A stretch of DNA of 12,457 nt from CAYRIF01 sp964424205 (lineage in GTDB: Bacteria > Bacteroidota > Bacteroidia > Cytophagales > Cyclobacteriaceae): NCBI GenBank assembly GCA_964424205.1, contig CAYRIF010000091.1, forward strand, positions 1 to 12,457, read 5' to 3'. A program made the translations under genes and the position numbers. The notes below the pieces were generated by a model. That model searched no databases. It saw only the letters and a program-made list of their open reading frames with translations, and was not told the origin of the DNA. Position 1 is the stretch's first letter; each line of letters starts with the position of its first letter. This document shows, one piece after another, positions 1 to 8,026 of this stretch.

Positions 1-1242
1 CTTATCCCTAGTTATAAGTTCGGTCAGTTGATTTTCCGCATTTTTATAAGTCTCAGGGTTCTCCCAACTAATTGTCCAATAAACGGGTACTTCCTCCCAA
101 AGTAAAATTCCCATTTTGTCCGCCATTCTCGCCACATACTCGTTGTGGGGATAATGTGCCAGACGAATAAAGTTTGCCCCCAATTCTTTGACCCTACTTA
201 ATAACAGGTAGGCATCCTCTTTAGAAAAAGCCCGTCCGCCCCTCATTCCATTTTCCTCGTGGGAGCAAATCCCACGCAAAAATATTGACTTACCATTGAG
301 CATAATATCCATCCCTTTGGTTTCAATTGTCCTGAAGCCAATTTGATCTACCAAACTTTCACTATCCGTTGTGAAGACCACTTTATACAGTTTAGGGTTT
401 TCCAGAGACCACAATTTTAGTTTATTGGTTTTAAATTTCAGTGCAGCATAGCCATTGGCATCTGTTTTTACTGTGAATTTACTGCCCATTTCTGGTATCT
501 CTACCGCTACCTGCTGACTAGCAGTTACGCCTTCCAACTTAACAAAGCCAACAAGCTGGTTATTAGTTCCTTTTTTTAGTTGTAAAGTATAATCCTTAAT
601 GAAGGTTTGTGGAACTTCCACCAATTTCACATCTCTCGTCAATCCGCCATAATTCCACCAATCAGTATTTACTGTTGGCACAGCATCTCTATATCTCTTG
701 TTGTCAACTTTTACAATCAAGAAATTATCTTTCTCATTAAGAATATCCGTCACCTCAAAATTAAATGGCGTAAATCCGCCTATGTGAACGCCCAACTTTA
801 TTCCATTCAAATAAACATCTGCCCTATAATTTGCTCCTCCGAAATATACAAACACCCTTCCGTCTGAAGTTTTTTTATAATCAAATGATTTTTTGTACCA
901 AACCGTCCCTTCGTAATAAAACAACTTTTCTTTTTGTGAATTCCAATCACCCGGCACCATCAATGTCCCAGACTTATCAAAATCATATTCTATTCGTTCG
1001 CTTACGTTTTTTGGTTTTGAGTTATTGTAATACGCTGCCGTATTTTTACTTCGCGTTGAATCAGCATCAAATGCATCTTGGCGGTAATCATAAAACCCAT
1101 TTTCGTAAGGATCTACTATATAATGCCATGTACCATTGAGTGTTGTCGTTTTCCTATTTGGAATGTTTGTAATCAAGTCATTTGCCCAAGAATTTTGGGT
1201 AAAAAGCAACATCAATACAAGTGCTTTTACAATGTTTTTCAT
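1..1242 (-). CDS. Glycoside hydrolase family 2 protein (beta-galactosidase/beta-glucuronidase-like), N-terminal part, runs off the left edge
   Basis: A secreted exo-acting glycosidase, probably releasing terminal beta-linked galactose, glucuronate or a similar sugar. The open frame starts at the ATG whose complement is 1240-1242 and stays open for 414 codons to base 1. Residues 1-20 are a signal peptide ending NSWA before N21, so the protein is exported to the periplasm or beyond. The GH2 sugar-binding jelly roll spans about 25-210 (GGANYRADVYLNG near 135-147). The immunoglobulin-like domain spans about 212-315 and contains the family hallmark WSLENPKLY at 278-286. The TIM barrel begins around 318, with FLRG (321-324), SHEENG, NFIRLAHYPHNE (357-368) and LLWEEVPVYW (near 380-389). 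The NE acid/base and the nucleophile glutamate lie downstream, outside the window, so activity and exact specificity cannot be judged. The SHEENG...GGRAF stretch fits the beta-galactosidase/glucuronidase-annotated branch of GH2. It is separated by 172 nt from the gene upstream and probably has its own promoter. Confidence 0.92.
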   Translation of the reverse strand, partial: MKNIVKALVLMLLFTQNSWANDLITNIPNRKTTTLNGTWHYIVDPYENGFYDYRQDAFDADSTRSKNTAAYYNNSKPKNVSERIEYDFDKSGTLMVPGDWNSQKEKLFYYEGTVWYKKSFDYKKTSDGRVFVYFGGANYRADVYLNGIKLGVHIGGFTPFNFEVTDILNEKDNFLIVKVDNKRYRDAVPTVNTDWWNYGGLTRDVKLVEVPQTFIKDYTLQLKKGTNNQLVGFVKLEGVTASQQVAVEIPEMGSKFTVKTDANGYAALKFKTNKLKLWSLENPKLYKVVFTTDSESLVDQIGFRTIETKGMDIMLNGKSIFLRGICSHEENGMRGGRAFSKEDAYLLLSRVKELGANFIRLAHYPHNEYVARMADKMGILLWEEVPVYWTISWENPETYKNAENQLTELITRDK

Positions 1243-1293
1243 AAACGCTATTAATTGTGAAGTTTAAAATTAATGAAAAAGGTACTGATAATA

Positions 1294-1324
1294 CAAAATT
1301 ATGTTACATCATGACTACATCAAA
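1294..1324 (-). promoter_or_regulatory. Candidate Bacteroidetes-type promoter for the GH2 gene
   Basis: On the minus strand, TTTG (1321-1324) is followed after 19 nt by TAATTTTG (1294-1301). This matches the Bacteroidetes -33 TTTG / -7 TAnnTTTG pattern with suitable spacing. Transcription would begin near 1287, giving a leader of about 45 nt before the ATG. A second -7-like octamer, TAACTTTG (1321-1328), overlaps the -33 box. Its own nearest upstream TTG (1353-1355) is 24 nt away, which is a little long. Confidence 0.5.
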
Positions 1325-1373
1325 GTTACAAAAAACAGCCTATATGTGAAATCAACAGCTTCCTTTATTATTT

Positions 1374-1393
1374 ACTTACAAATGAATGTAAGT
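1374..1393. repeat. Perfect 7-bp inverted repeat in the intergenic region
   Basis: ACTTACA (1374-1380) and TGTAAGT (1387-1393) are exact inverted copies separated by 6 nt. It lies between the end of the membrane-protein gene (stop at 1415) and the candidate GH2 promoter. On the minus strand no T-tract follows the hairpin, so it is not a canonical intrinsic terminator. It could be a 3'-end hairpin of the upstream mRNA or a protein-binding site for the GH2 promoter. The repeat is directly visible; the role is unknown. Confidence 0.4.
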
Positions 1394-1414
1394 CGCAACC
1401 AAAAAACGACAGCC

Positions 1415-2713
1415 CTATATTGGTAACTTCATTCTCTTTTTTAAAAAATCAATGATGGGATTGTTAATAGAAATAAGAAAAATGAAGAATGGTAAAAAAC
1501 CGATTTTATATCGAACCAGCGTTCCGAAATTTGGAGAGGATAATGCCATAAAGATGGCTAGAATAATAATATATACCATTGCCGAAAACATGAGTATCTT
1601 ATGGGGGTATTTTGTGATTTTGAAAAGTCTGGTTAAAGCACCAATGGTTAGTAACATCAATACTAGGTTTTCAAATGCCACCCAATATTGAAGTTTTGAT
1701 TTAGCATCCAAAAAGGTAGGTCTATACAACCCTGAAAACAATGCCCAAGGAATATTGGAGACAAAACTCTTTACATTAGGTTCTAGTTTATTATAAGTAA
1801 TCAGATCTTCCAGATTTGATTTTTCATAAATCAAATTATGAGTCTCCACCACGCTCTTAAAGAAATTCTTTGTGCTGAGGTTTGGATGAATATTAGTCGC
1901 CAAATAAAGCAATAGAAAAAAAACTACCAACCAAGTACCCAAATGCGTGAAATAGTTTTTTTGAATACTTTTGAACTTAAACCTTAATGCTGCCACAATA
2001 AAATTGGCTGCCATCACTGGTATTAATACCCCGACATAGTAATACTTTAGTTTTAATAACAACCAAAAAAATAGTGTCATTAACAACACCTTAGGCAGCC
2101 ATATTTTTTTTGATACGGTTAGAAAAGGTATTGAAAAGCCAACAATAAAGCATAAACTTCCCATCACAATACTTTCTTTAGACACGCCTGCACTCCAAAA
2201 CACAACGGAAGGAAATAATAAAAATGCTATGCCTGCAATACGTTTTTTAGATGGGAAGTAGGTGGCTAAGGTATTTGCCAAATAATACATTCCTACATAA
2301 CTGAAATAAGAAAAATACAGCCCTGACAGCCAATAATTTTTATAGGTGATGATACCCGCCATACTTAGCAACTTGGTTATAAAAAATACCCGTGGTTGCC
2401 GTTCCAAAGCAAATATTTCTGAGGCTTCCTTAGGAATATCGTTGAGTAAAACAATTTTTAAATATTGGATTGGGTTACTGTAGGCAACATCGGTCAAGAT
2501 AGAGGCTCCTTCTTGAAAAGCATAGGTATCACCAAAATGATAGTAAAATTTATAAATCAGCCCAAGGGAAATCCCAGCCGCAAATTTAAACAGCAATCCA
2601 GGAAGAAAATACCTAGCAAGCACATCCCCTTTTGCTTTGTTATAAAGAAAGTAGGTAATGGCAAGAATAATACTTATGTTAAGCACATAAGATAGTGCAA
2701 CCAATAACGTCAT
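1415..2713 (-). CDS. Polytopic membrane protein of unknown function (possible polysaccharide polymerase/GT-C-like)
   Basis: A 432-residue protein made almost entirely of hydrophobic segments, with about ten or eleven predicted membrane spans (roughly 3-24, 36-57, 122-146, 158-176, 184-200, 207-222, 226-244, 258-273, 345-363, 373-391, 403-419). The largest loop without a clear span is about 274-344. Conserved-looking polar motifs sit at membrane edges: GDTYAFQEGA at 61-70, FWSAGVSKES at 172-181 and SPNFGTLVRYK at 393-403. Such a layout resembles integral membrane glycosyltransferases and O-antigen polymerase-like proteins, but no motif seen here proves that. I do not recognise a named family. 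The ATG overlaps the stop of the DUF2851 gene (ATGA, 2710-2713), so translation is probably coupled, and it appears to be the last gene of the pyrF-DUF2851 transcript. A sugar polymerase or transporter role is inference only. Confidence 0.75.
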   Translation of the reverse strand: MTLLVALSYVLNISIILAITYFLYNKAKGDVLARYFLPGLLFKFAAGISLGLIYKFYYHFGDTYAFQEGASILTDVAYSNPIQYLKIVLLNDIPKEASEIFALERQPRVFFITKLLSMAGIITYKNYWLSGLYFSYFSYVGMYYLANTLATYFPSKKRIAGIAFLLFPSVVFWSAGVSKESIVMGSLCFIVGFSIPFLTVSKKIWLPKVLLMTLFFWLLLKLKYYYVGVLIPVMAANFIVAALRFKFKSIQKNYFTHLGTWLVVFFLLLYLATNIHPNLSTKNFFKSVVETHNLIYEKSNLEDLITYNKLEPNVKSFVSNIPWALFSGLYRPTFLDAKSKLQYWVAFENLVLMLLTIGALTRLFKITKYPHKILMFSAMVYIIILAIFMALSSPNFGTLVRYKIGFLPFFIFLISINNPIIDFLKKRMKLPI

Positions 2714-3987
2714 GTTTTTTTAACTATATCCACACCAATTTTACACGATAAGCAGTTACGCCGAGCGCAAAAATTATTATACAATTCAATAAGGCTTTGC
2801 GAATCATAGGCATTCTTTATCGCTAAGCCACTTTCTTTCCACAGACGTGTTATTCTATTATTTTCGGCCGGTAGATTTTCCAATAAACCGACAGCATTAT
2901 CAATAGATACTTGCGCATCTTTGGCGATACCATAGGCCACCTTTAAAGGAATAACGGTATTAATCAAAATATTATCAATACTCGATTTACCCAATCCGGC
3001 GATTTTAGTTTTACTCCTTTTACCAAAAGAATAATGCGCTTGCCAGTATTCAGATTGCTGCACCTTCAGCTTTTTACTAAAATCAGAATATGAATGTACT
3101 GCTTTAAAAGTAGAAAACAAATTTTTGAATGAATAACATAAAAAAGAAAATTGCGCAATACGAATGGTTGGAAAATTTCCAGGTCGCAATCGAGAAAACT
3201 TCCATTGATGTTTGGCTAATCGTTGATTGGCAATACCATATTTATGGGCCAAAAAATTATACTCTTTTTTTAGTTTCAAAAAGTAAGCATCTCCATTTTT
3301 TTCCTCCAAGAATCCAGCCTGCCCAAATAGCAAGGCTTCTATCTGCAACAAATCATCCGCGTGTTTATAAATTAATTTTTGTGGAATAGATTTCGCTAAT
3401 GCCAAAAATATTTCTGCATTGACTTTAAACCCAAAATTCTTTGCCAACAATCTATAAGTAGCCGCTTCCCAGGTGATGTTTTCATTCACAAGTTGCAATA
3501 AAAAACTTGCCTTCTCTTCCAACCTCTTCATGACCACAAAATCCATCATGGCATATTTTGTGAGCCTATTGACACTTGACAAATAGGTAGCGCATGGAAT
3601 AGCATCAGCGTTGTGTAATAGTTTTTTATAATTATGAATCAAATCGAGATTCACCCTATTTTTCAACTCCAAAGTCGGCATTAGCGAGCCATCATTGCGC
3701 AACACCTCTTTATCATCTTGCCAAATAACATGTAGAATAGTTTTATCATAAGCTTTATCATGCTGATGTCGATGCTTATCCCAGTCCGATGAATTTATAT
3801 GAATTTCAGTGTAGCCATGCCAGTCAATCTTTCCAATCTTTATCTTTGAAAGGCTGAAATCAGGTCCTGAATCGTGGTTTTGGATGCCCGGAGAAATGAT
3901 ATTAATGGACTCTCCACCCGTTGTGGTTAAGTTATGTTTATCAAAGTACTGAAACTTCCAGATAAAATGTAGAAACTCTTCTTGCAT
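2710..3987 (-). CDS. DUF2851 family protein
   Basis: A 425-residue soluble protein without signal peptide or membrane span, of the length usual for DUF2851, a family of unknown function found mainly in Bacteroidetes. The N-terminal block is diagnostic: NHDSGPDF (37-44), WHGYTEIH (56-63), SSDWDKHRHQHDKAYD (66-81) and LHVIW (85-89). A second conserved block, RPGNFPTIRIAQ, lies at 268-279, and the C-terminus carries a cysteine cluster, C407-x4-C412-x2-C415. The PDF...W-x-G-x-x-EIH arrangement is reminiscent of a metal-dependent nuclease core (PD-(D/E)xK-like), with H in place of K. That is an inference from motif spacing, not an established function. The start ATG (complement of 3985-3987) lies 25 nt after the pyrF stop. 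The 3' end overlaps the start of the membrane-protein gene by 4 nt. Confidence 0.9.
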   Translation of the reverse strand: MQEEFLHFIWKFQYFDKHNLTTTGGESINIISPGIQNHDSGPDFSLSKIKIGKIDWHGYTEIHINSSDWDKHRHQHDKAYDKTILHVIWQDDKEVLRNDGSLMPTLELKNRVNLDLIHNYKKLLHNADAIPCATYLSSVNRLTKYAMMDFVVMKRLEEKASFLLQLVNENITWEAATYRLLAKNFGFKVNAEIFLALAKSIPQKLIYKHADDLLQIEALLFGQAGFLEEKNGDAYFLKLKKEYNFLAHKYGIANQRLAKHQWKFSRLRPGNFPTIRIAQFSFLCYSFKNLFSTFKAVHSYSDFSKKLKVQQSEYWQAHYSFGKRSKTKIAGLGKSSIDNILINTVIPLKVAYGIAKDAQVSIDNAVGLLENLPAENNRITRLWKESGLAIKNAYDSQSLIELYNNFCARRNCLSCKIGVDIVKKT

Positions 3988-4012
3988 AGCCCATTTAGTA
4001 ACGCCAAGTAAT

Positions 4013-4828
4013 CTACAAATACTTCTGCAAATATTCAGTCATCTGGCGCTGAATTATTTTTGATTTTTCTCGCGCTACTTTGGCGAAATCTACAGTATCA
4101 TCAGCATAAATAATTCCTCGAGAAGAATTAACAAGCAATCCGCATTGGCTATTCATCCCATATTTTGATACAAGCTCTAAATCACCACCTTGCGCACCTA
4201 CGCCAGGCACCAGCAAAAAATGCTTGGGAATAATAGTTCTAATGTTTTTAAATTCTTGTGCCTGAGTAGCGCCCACTACATACATGAGTTGGCTTTGATC
4301 TCCCCACTCCTGGCTTTTACGTAGTACTTTTTCGTATAATTTTCCTCCCGTTACTAAATCCATTTGCTGAAAATCATCGCTGCCTTTGTTGGAGGTAAGC
4401 CCTAATAAAATCACCCATTTATTATCAAATTCCAAAAACGGTTTCACAGAATCTTCGCCCATGTATGGTGCTACTGTGATTGCGTCAAAATCCATGTTTT
4501 CCAAGAATGCCCTTGCATATAAAGATGATGTGTTGCCAATATCTCCTCTTTTAGCATCAGCCACAGTGAAAATATCCTTAGGAATATATTCAATGGTTTT
4601 TTGTAAACTCTCCCAGCCCGCTGCTCCTAATGCTTCGTAAAAAGCGATGTTCGGTTTGTAGGCGACACATAAGTCATGTGTAGCATCTATGATTTGTTTA
4701 TTGAATTCAAATATAGGATCATCACTTTTCAATAAATGTTTAGGAATCTTTTTAATGTCGGTATCCAATCCCACACATAGATATGATTCTTTACTTTGGA
4801 TATTTTGAAATAGTTCTTCTTTTGTCAT
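4013..4828 (-). CDS. pyrF: Orotidine 5'-phosphate decarboxylase (group 2 PyrF)
   Basis: Catalyses the last step of de novo UMP synthesis, decarboxylating orotidine 5'-monophosphate in the cytoplasm. The 271-residue length and sequence fit the longer group 2 PyrF type. The substrate region CVGLDTD is at 18-24 and YKPNIAFYEALG at 57-68. The catalytic motif DAKRGDIGNT at 91-100 holds the charged D91-K93-D96 set. TVAPYMGEDS (118-127) and the phosphate-binding VNSSRGI (233-239) follow. All expected catalytic residues are present. The ATG at 4826-4828 (complement) is preferred; an in-frame TTG one codon upstream (4829-4831) is possible but unlikely. Its start lies just 13 nt beyond the T-tract of the terminator that ends the lolA gene, leaving little room for a promoter between them. 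It probably leads a transcript with the DUF2851 and membrane-protein genes. Confidence 0.96.
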   Translation of the reverse strand: MTKEELFQNIQSKESYLCVGLDTDIKKIPKHLLKSDDPIFEFNKQIIDATHDLCVAYKPNIAFYEALGAAGWESLQKTIEYIPKDIFTVADAKRGDIGNTSSLYARAFLENMDFDAITVAPYMGEDSVKPFLEFDNKWVILLGLTSNKGSDDFQQMDLVTGGKLYEKVLRKSQEWGDQSQLMYVVGATQAQEFKNIRTIIPKHFLLVPGVGAQGGDLELVSKYGMNSQCGLLVNSSRGIIYADDTVDFAKVAREKSKIIQRQMTEYLQKYL

Positions 4829-4841
4829 CAAGCGTAAAAAT

Positions 4842-4870
4842 AAAAAAAGCCGTTATAAAACGGCTCTTTA
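4842..4870 (-). terminator. Intrinsic terminator after lolA, immediately upstream of pyrF
   Basis: On the minus strand, AGCCGTT (complement of 4859-4865), a TTAT loop (4855-4858) and AACGGCT (4848-4854) form a perfect 7-bp GC-containing stem. Seven T residues (4842-4848, the first overlapping the stem base) and further T-rich sequence follow. It begins about 25 nt past the lolA stop codon, as expected for a terminator of the ftsK-lolA transcript. It ends 13 nt before the pyrF ATG, so it could also act as a leader attenuator for pyrF. Confidence 0.85.
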
Positions 4871-4890
4871 TTTATATTTTATATAGAAAT

Positions 4891-5535
4891 TTATCTTAGA
4901 TCAATGACATCAACACCAGCATGCTTTGCCACATTAAATTCAAAAAACCTGGCGCCTACTTTTACATTCGGGTTAAAATTGGTAATCACATATTCGTAGC
5001 GATTTCCATTCTTCTCAAACATCTTCCAGCTTTTAAGCAGTTTGTCTTTTTGCCCAATCTGCATTCTAATCTTGAATATTTGTAGGCTTTTATCCTCTGG
5101 AATCAAATCCACAATGTCATACACTTTTCCTGCAATGGTTTTAGATTCTAAGTAAAGGTATTTGTAGCCTTTTTTATAAATATTATAAATTGCTGATGGG
5201 CTCATTTCATCTTCCTCAGGATCATAAGTATCTATATTCACCTCATTATCATCTTTCAAGTACGTCCACACAGTTTTACCATTGTTATAAATATCTTGTC
5301 CCTCCATTTCCAGTTTAAACATTTCACCTCCCACCGTAATTTTACCTTTGAAATCATCGCTGATGTCTTCTTCCTTGTTCAGTAAGTGTTGTGAAATATT
5401 GGCGCTAAAAGCAGGAATAGCTTTATACTTCGTGCTCATGGCATCTAAAACTTTCTTTGCCCTCGCATCATATTGCGCACTTGCTGTATTGATAACTGCT
5501 GCAATCAACAAAAATATTACTACTATTTTTTTCAT
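4891..5535 (-). CDS. lolA: LolA-like outer-membrane lipoprotein carrier protein
   Basis: A periplasmic chaperone that carries lipoproteins from the inner-membrane Lol exporter to the outer membrane. The product is 214 residues with a clear signal peptide (1-20, KKIVVIFLL core, cleavage after NTASA before Q21). The mature part shows the LolA pattern: an N-terminal helix (ARAKKVLDAMSTKY), then alternating beta strands such as FKGKITVGGEMFKLEM and DIYNNGKTVWTYL, the variable YDPEEDEMSP loop, and later strands including YEYVITNFNPN and FFEFNVAKHAGVDVIDL near the end. The start ATG is the complement of 5533-5535. It follows ftsK by 22 nt on the same strand, a pairing common in Bacteroidetes, and is followed by a strong terminator, so ftsK-lolA is probably one operon. 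The family call rests on overall pattern; LolA proteins have no catalytic motif. Confidence 0.88.
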   Translation of the reverse strand: MKKIVVIFLLIAAVINTASAQYDARAKKVLDAMSTKYKAIPAFSANISQHLLNKEEDISDDFKGKITVGGEMFKLEMEGQDIYNNGKTVWTYLKDDNEVNIDTYDPEEDEMSPSAIYNIYKKGYKYLYLESKTIAGKVYDIVDLIPEDKSLQIFKIRMQIGQKDKLLKSWKMFEKNGNRYEYVITNFNPNVKVGARFFEFNVAKHAGVDVIDLR

Positions 5536-5557
5536 CTCTCTATATTATTATTTTCAA

Positions 5558-8026
5558 TTAAGTATGGTTCTGATCTATACTACTCAATAACTGTTCCAAA
5601 CTATATTCATCCGGAACTAGTACTTGTCTTGCCTTGCTTCCTTCGAATGGACCAACGATTCCAGCGGCTTCTAACTGATCAATTAAACGCCCTGCTCTAT
5701 TATAACCAAGTTTCAATTTCCGTTGAATGAGTGACGTGCTTCCCTGTTGGTGTAAAACAATCAATCGCGCAGCCTCGCCAAACAAGGTATCTCTCTCTGA
5801 TAAATCTACCTCAGTCACTTTGTCGCCACTTTCATCTCCCGAAAACTCCGGTAACATATAAGCAGAGTCATAGCCCTTTTGTTCCCCCACAAAATCACAA
5901 ACCTTTTCAATTTCAGGTGTATCAATAAAGGCGCACTGCAAACGAATAATCTCAGAAGCATGAGACAATAACATATCTCCCTGTCCTACTAGTTGTTCCG
6001 CACCACCTGTGTCCAGAATGGTACGCGAATCTATTCTCGAAGTGACTCTAAAAGACAATCGCGCTGGAAAATTTGCCTTGATAAGTCCTGTAATGACATT
6101 TACAGAAGGTCGTTGCGTTGCCACTACTAGGTGAATACCCACAGCACGCGCCAATTGTGCCAAGCGTGCGATTGGTGTTTCTACTTCCTTTCCCGAAACC
6201 ATCATCAAATCTGCCAGCTCATCAATCACCAATACAATATATGGCAAAAATTTATGTCCTTTGTTTGGATTCAATCTTCTACCGACAAATTTGGCATTAT
6301 ACTCTTTCAGATTTCTACATGCCGCATCTTTCAGCAAATCATACCGATTATCCATCTCGATACACAATGAATTCAAAGTATGAATTACTTTTTTGGTATC
6401 GGTAATAATCGCCTCGTCACTATCAGGTAATGTCGCTAAAAAATGCCTTTCAATTTTATTAAAAAGTGTTAGTTCCACTTTTTTAGGATCTACCAACACA
6501 AATTTTAACTGCGAAGGATGTTTTTTATAAATCAGAGATGCTAGTATCACATTCAGCCCCACAGACTTTCCTTGTCCTGTCGCACCAGCCATCAGCAGGT
6601 GCGGCATTTTTGCAAGGTCCGTTATGAAAATCTCATTGGCAATGGTTTTTCCCAATACAACGGGCAACTCCATGTCACTTTTCATAAATTTATCGGTACC
6701 CAAAACTGATTTAATAGAAACCATCTCCCTATTTTTGTTTGGTACCTCAATACCAATGGTTCCCTTCCCAGGAATTGGGGCAATAATTCTGATGCCTAGT
6801 GCTGCCAAACTAAGCGCAATATCATCTTCTAGGTTTTTAATCTTAGAAATTTTAATCCCTGCCTCAGGTACAATTTCATACAAAGTCACCGTAGGGCCAA
6901 TCGTCGCCTTTATTTTTGAAATAGTAATTTTGAAGTTGAACAGTGTCTCCAAAATCTTTTCTTTATTCATCTCCAACTCTTCTTTGGTCACTTGAATACC
7001 TTCTGTGGAATATTCATTGAGCAAATCCAATGTCGGATGCTTATAATGCGGCAAATCTAATTTCGGATCGTAATTCTCTACATCACTCGCAAGTTTTTCA
7101 GGTGTTTCTTTCGCTACTACCATCAAATCTAAGTCATCTGCCTCCACTACTTTTGGCGTGTTTGATATACTAGACTCCTCAATTTTCAATTCCAAATCAC
7201 CTCCCGCTTTGCTTGATTCTTTTTCAGGAATAAAAGTATCTAAATCCAAAGATGCCTCTTGATATTCCAATTCTTCTCCTCGAAGTATTCCATCTTGCGA
7301 TAATACTTCATTAGAAAACTCACCCCCGACAAACTCCTCAACTTTTCTGCCAATATTATCATCAATTTCTTTAATTCCTTCCTGCACTTTGGTGTTAAAT
7401 CCGAGTATTGAGGTGACATTAAAAAAGTAAATAATAAACACCAAAAACAAGAATGCCAGAAACAGCAACATTCCCCAGCCAATGAGGTTATCAAGGATAG
7501 TTGCCAGTTCGAATCCAATGCCTCCACTCAAAAATCCCCACGCGGTTACTTCACTTGATGTTTTTACAAAATAGCCAATCAAAACACTTGCCCATAACAT
7601 AAAAAATAGCGAAAATTTACTGAGCCGTGCAATGGAGAACAGTTCTCTCCTGAAAACTATTTTATACCCTATCAAAAATATAATCGGGGGAAATAAAAAT
7701 GATGCAATACCAAACCATTTGAATATAAAATAATGAGAAACTACGGCACCTGATAATTTCAACCAATTCTCTGTTTCAATACCGGAATCATTAATGCCTG
7801 TTTCAGCAACCGAATCTATAATGCTTTGATCTGCCTTGCCTGTAAACAGATAAGAGATAAATGCCACAAAAAGAAAGAGCGCTACCAATTGCAGAAAAAA
7901 GCCAATAGCCAAATGAAATTTTCTATCATAAAAAAAGCTAGATTTCCAGCTAAACTTCTTCTTTGATTTCTTGGATTGCTTTTTGGGCTTCTTGAAATTA
8001 TTAGACTTATAGGTGTTTTTTGCCAT
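5558..8026 (-). CDS. ftsK: FtsK/SpoIIIE-type DNA translocase
   Basis: An 822-residue septum-anchored ATPase that pumps chromosomal DNA during division and helps resolve the terminus. The N-terminus is very basic (residues 3-28, many Lys). About four membrane spans follow (near 37-61, 92-121, 137-154 and 165-203), then an acidic linker (about 215-345). The alpha/beta motor follows: Walker A GATGQGKS at 481-488, VDPKKVELTLF at 512-522, Walker B IVLVIDELADLM at 597-608, and VVATQRPSVNVITG at 634-647. The C-terminal gamma winged helix (about 744-803; SLIQRKLKLGYNRAGRLID) would read the polar guide sequences. All parts are present and the length is typical of the Bacteroidetes form. The start is the ATG at complement 8024-8026. 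Transcription diverges from the multi-domain lipoprotein gene across 165 nt, and lolA follows 22 nt downstream. Confidence 0.98.
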   Translation of the reverse strand: MAKNTYKSNNFKKPKKQSKKSKKKFSWKSSFFYDRKFHLAIGFFLQLVALFLFVAFISYLFTGKADQSIIDSVAETGINDSGIETENWLKLSGAVVSHYFIFKWFGIASFLFPPIIFLIGYKIVFRRELFSIARLSKFSLFFMLWASVLIGYFVKTSSEVTAWGFLSGGIGFELATILDNLIGWGMLLFLAFLFLVFIIYFFNVTSILGFNTKVQEGIKEIDDNIGRKVEEFVGGEFSNEVLSQDGILRGEELEYQEASLDLDTFIPEKESSKAGGDLELKIEESSISNTPKVVEADDLDLMVVAKETPEKLASDVENYDPKLDLPHYKHPTLDLLNEYSTEGIQVTKEELEMNKEKILETLFNFKITISKIKATIGPTVTLYEIVPEAGIKISKIKNLEDDIALSLAALGIRIIAPIPGKGTIGIEVPNKNREMVSIKSVLGTDKFMKSDMELPVVLGKTIANEIFITDLAKMPHLLMAGATGQGKSVGLNVILASLIYKKHPSQLKFVLVDPKKVELTLFNKIERHFLATLPDSDEAIITDTKKVIHTLNSLCIEMDNRYDLLKDAACRNLKEYNAKFVGRRLNPNKGHKFLPYIVLVIDELADLMMVSGKEVETPIARLAQLARAVGIHLVVATQRPSVNVITGLIKANFPARLSFRVTSRIDSRTILDTGGAEQLVGQGDMLLSHASEIIRLQCAFIDTPEIEKVCDFVGEQKGYDSAYMLPEFSGDESGDKVTEVDLSERDTLFGEAARLIVLHQQGSTSLIQRKLKLGYNRAGRLIDQLEAAGIVGPFEGSKARQVLVPDEYSLEQLLSSIDQNHT

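Noticed and set aside
607..1139. Two plus-strand open frames of 86 and 102 codons
   Set aside because: They lie antisense to the GH2 frame, which shows clear family motifs throughout; their translations look like random composition.
4829..4831. TTG start one codon before the pyrF ATG
   Set aside because: ATG at complement 4826-4828 is the better start and the extra residue adds nothing.
6624..6995. Plus-strand open frame of 123 codons
   Set aside because: It is antisense to the conserved motor part of ftsK and has no recognisable motif.
7240..7527. Minus-strand 95-codon frame inside ftsK
   Set aside because: It is a shifted frame over the end of the FtsK membrane part and its linker; the ftsK frame is continuous, so no frameshift is implied.
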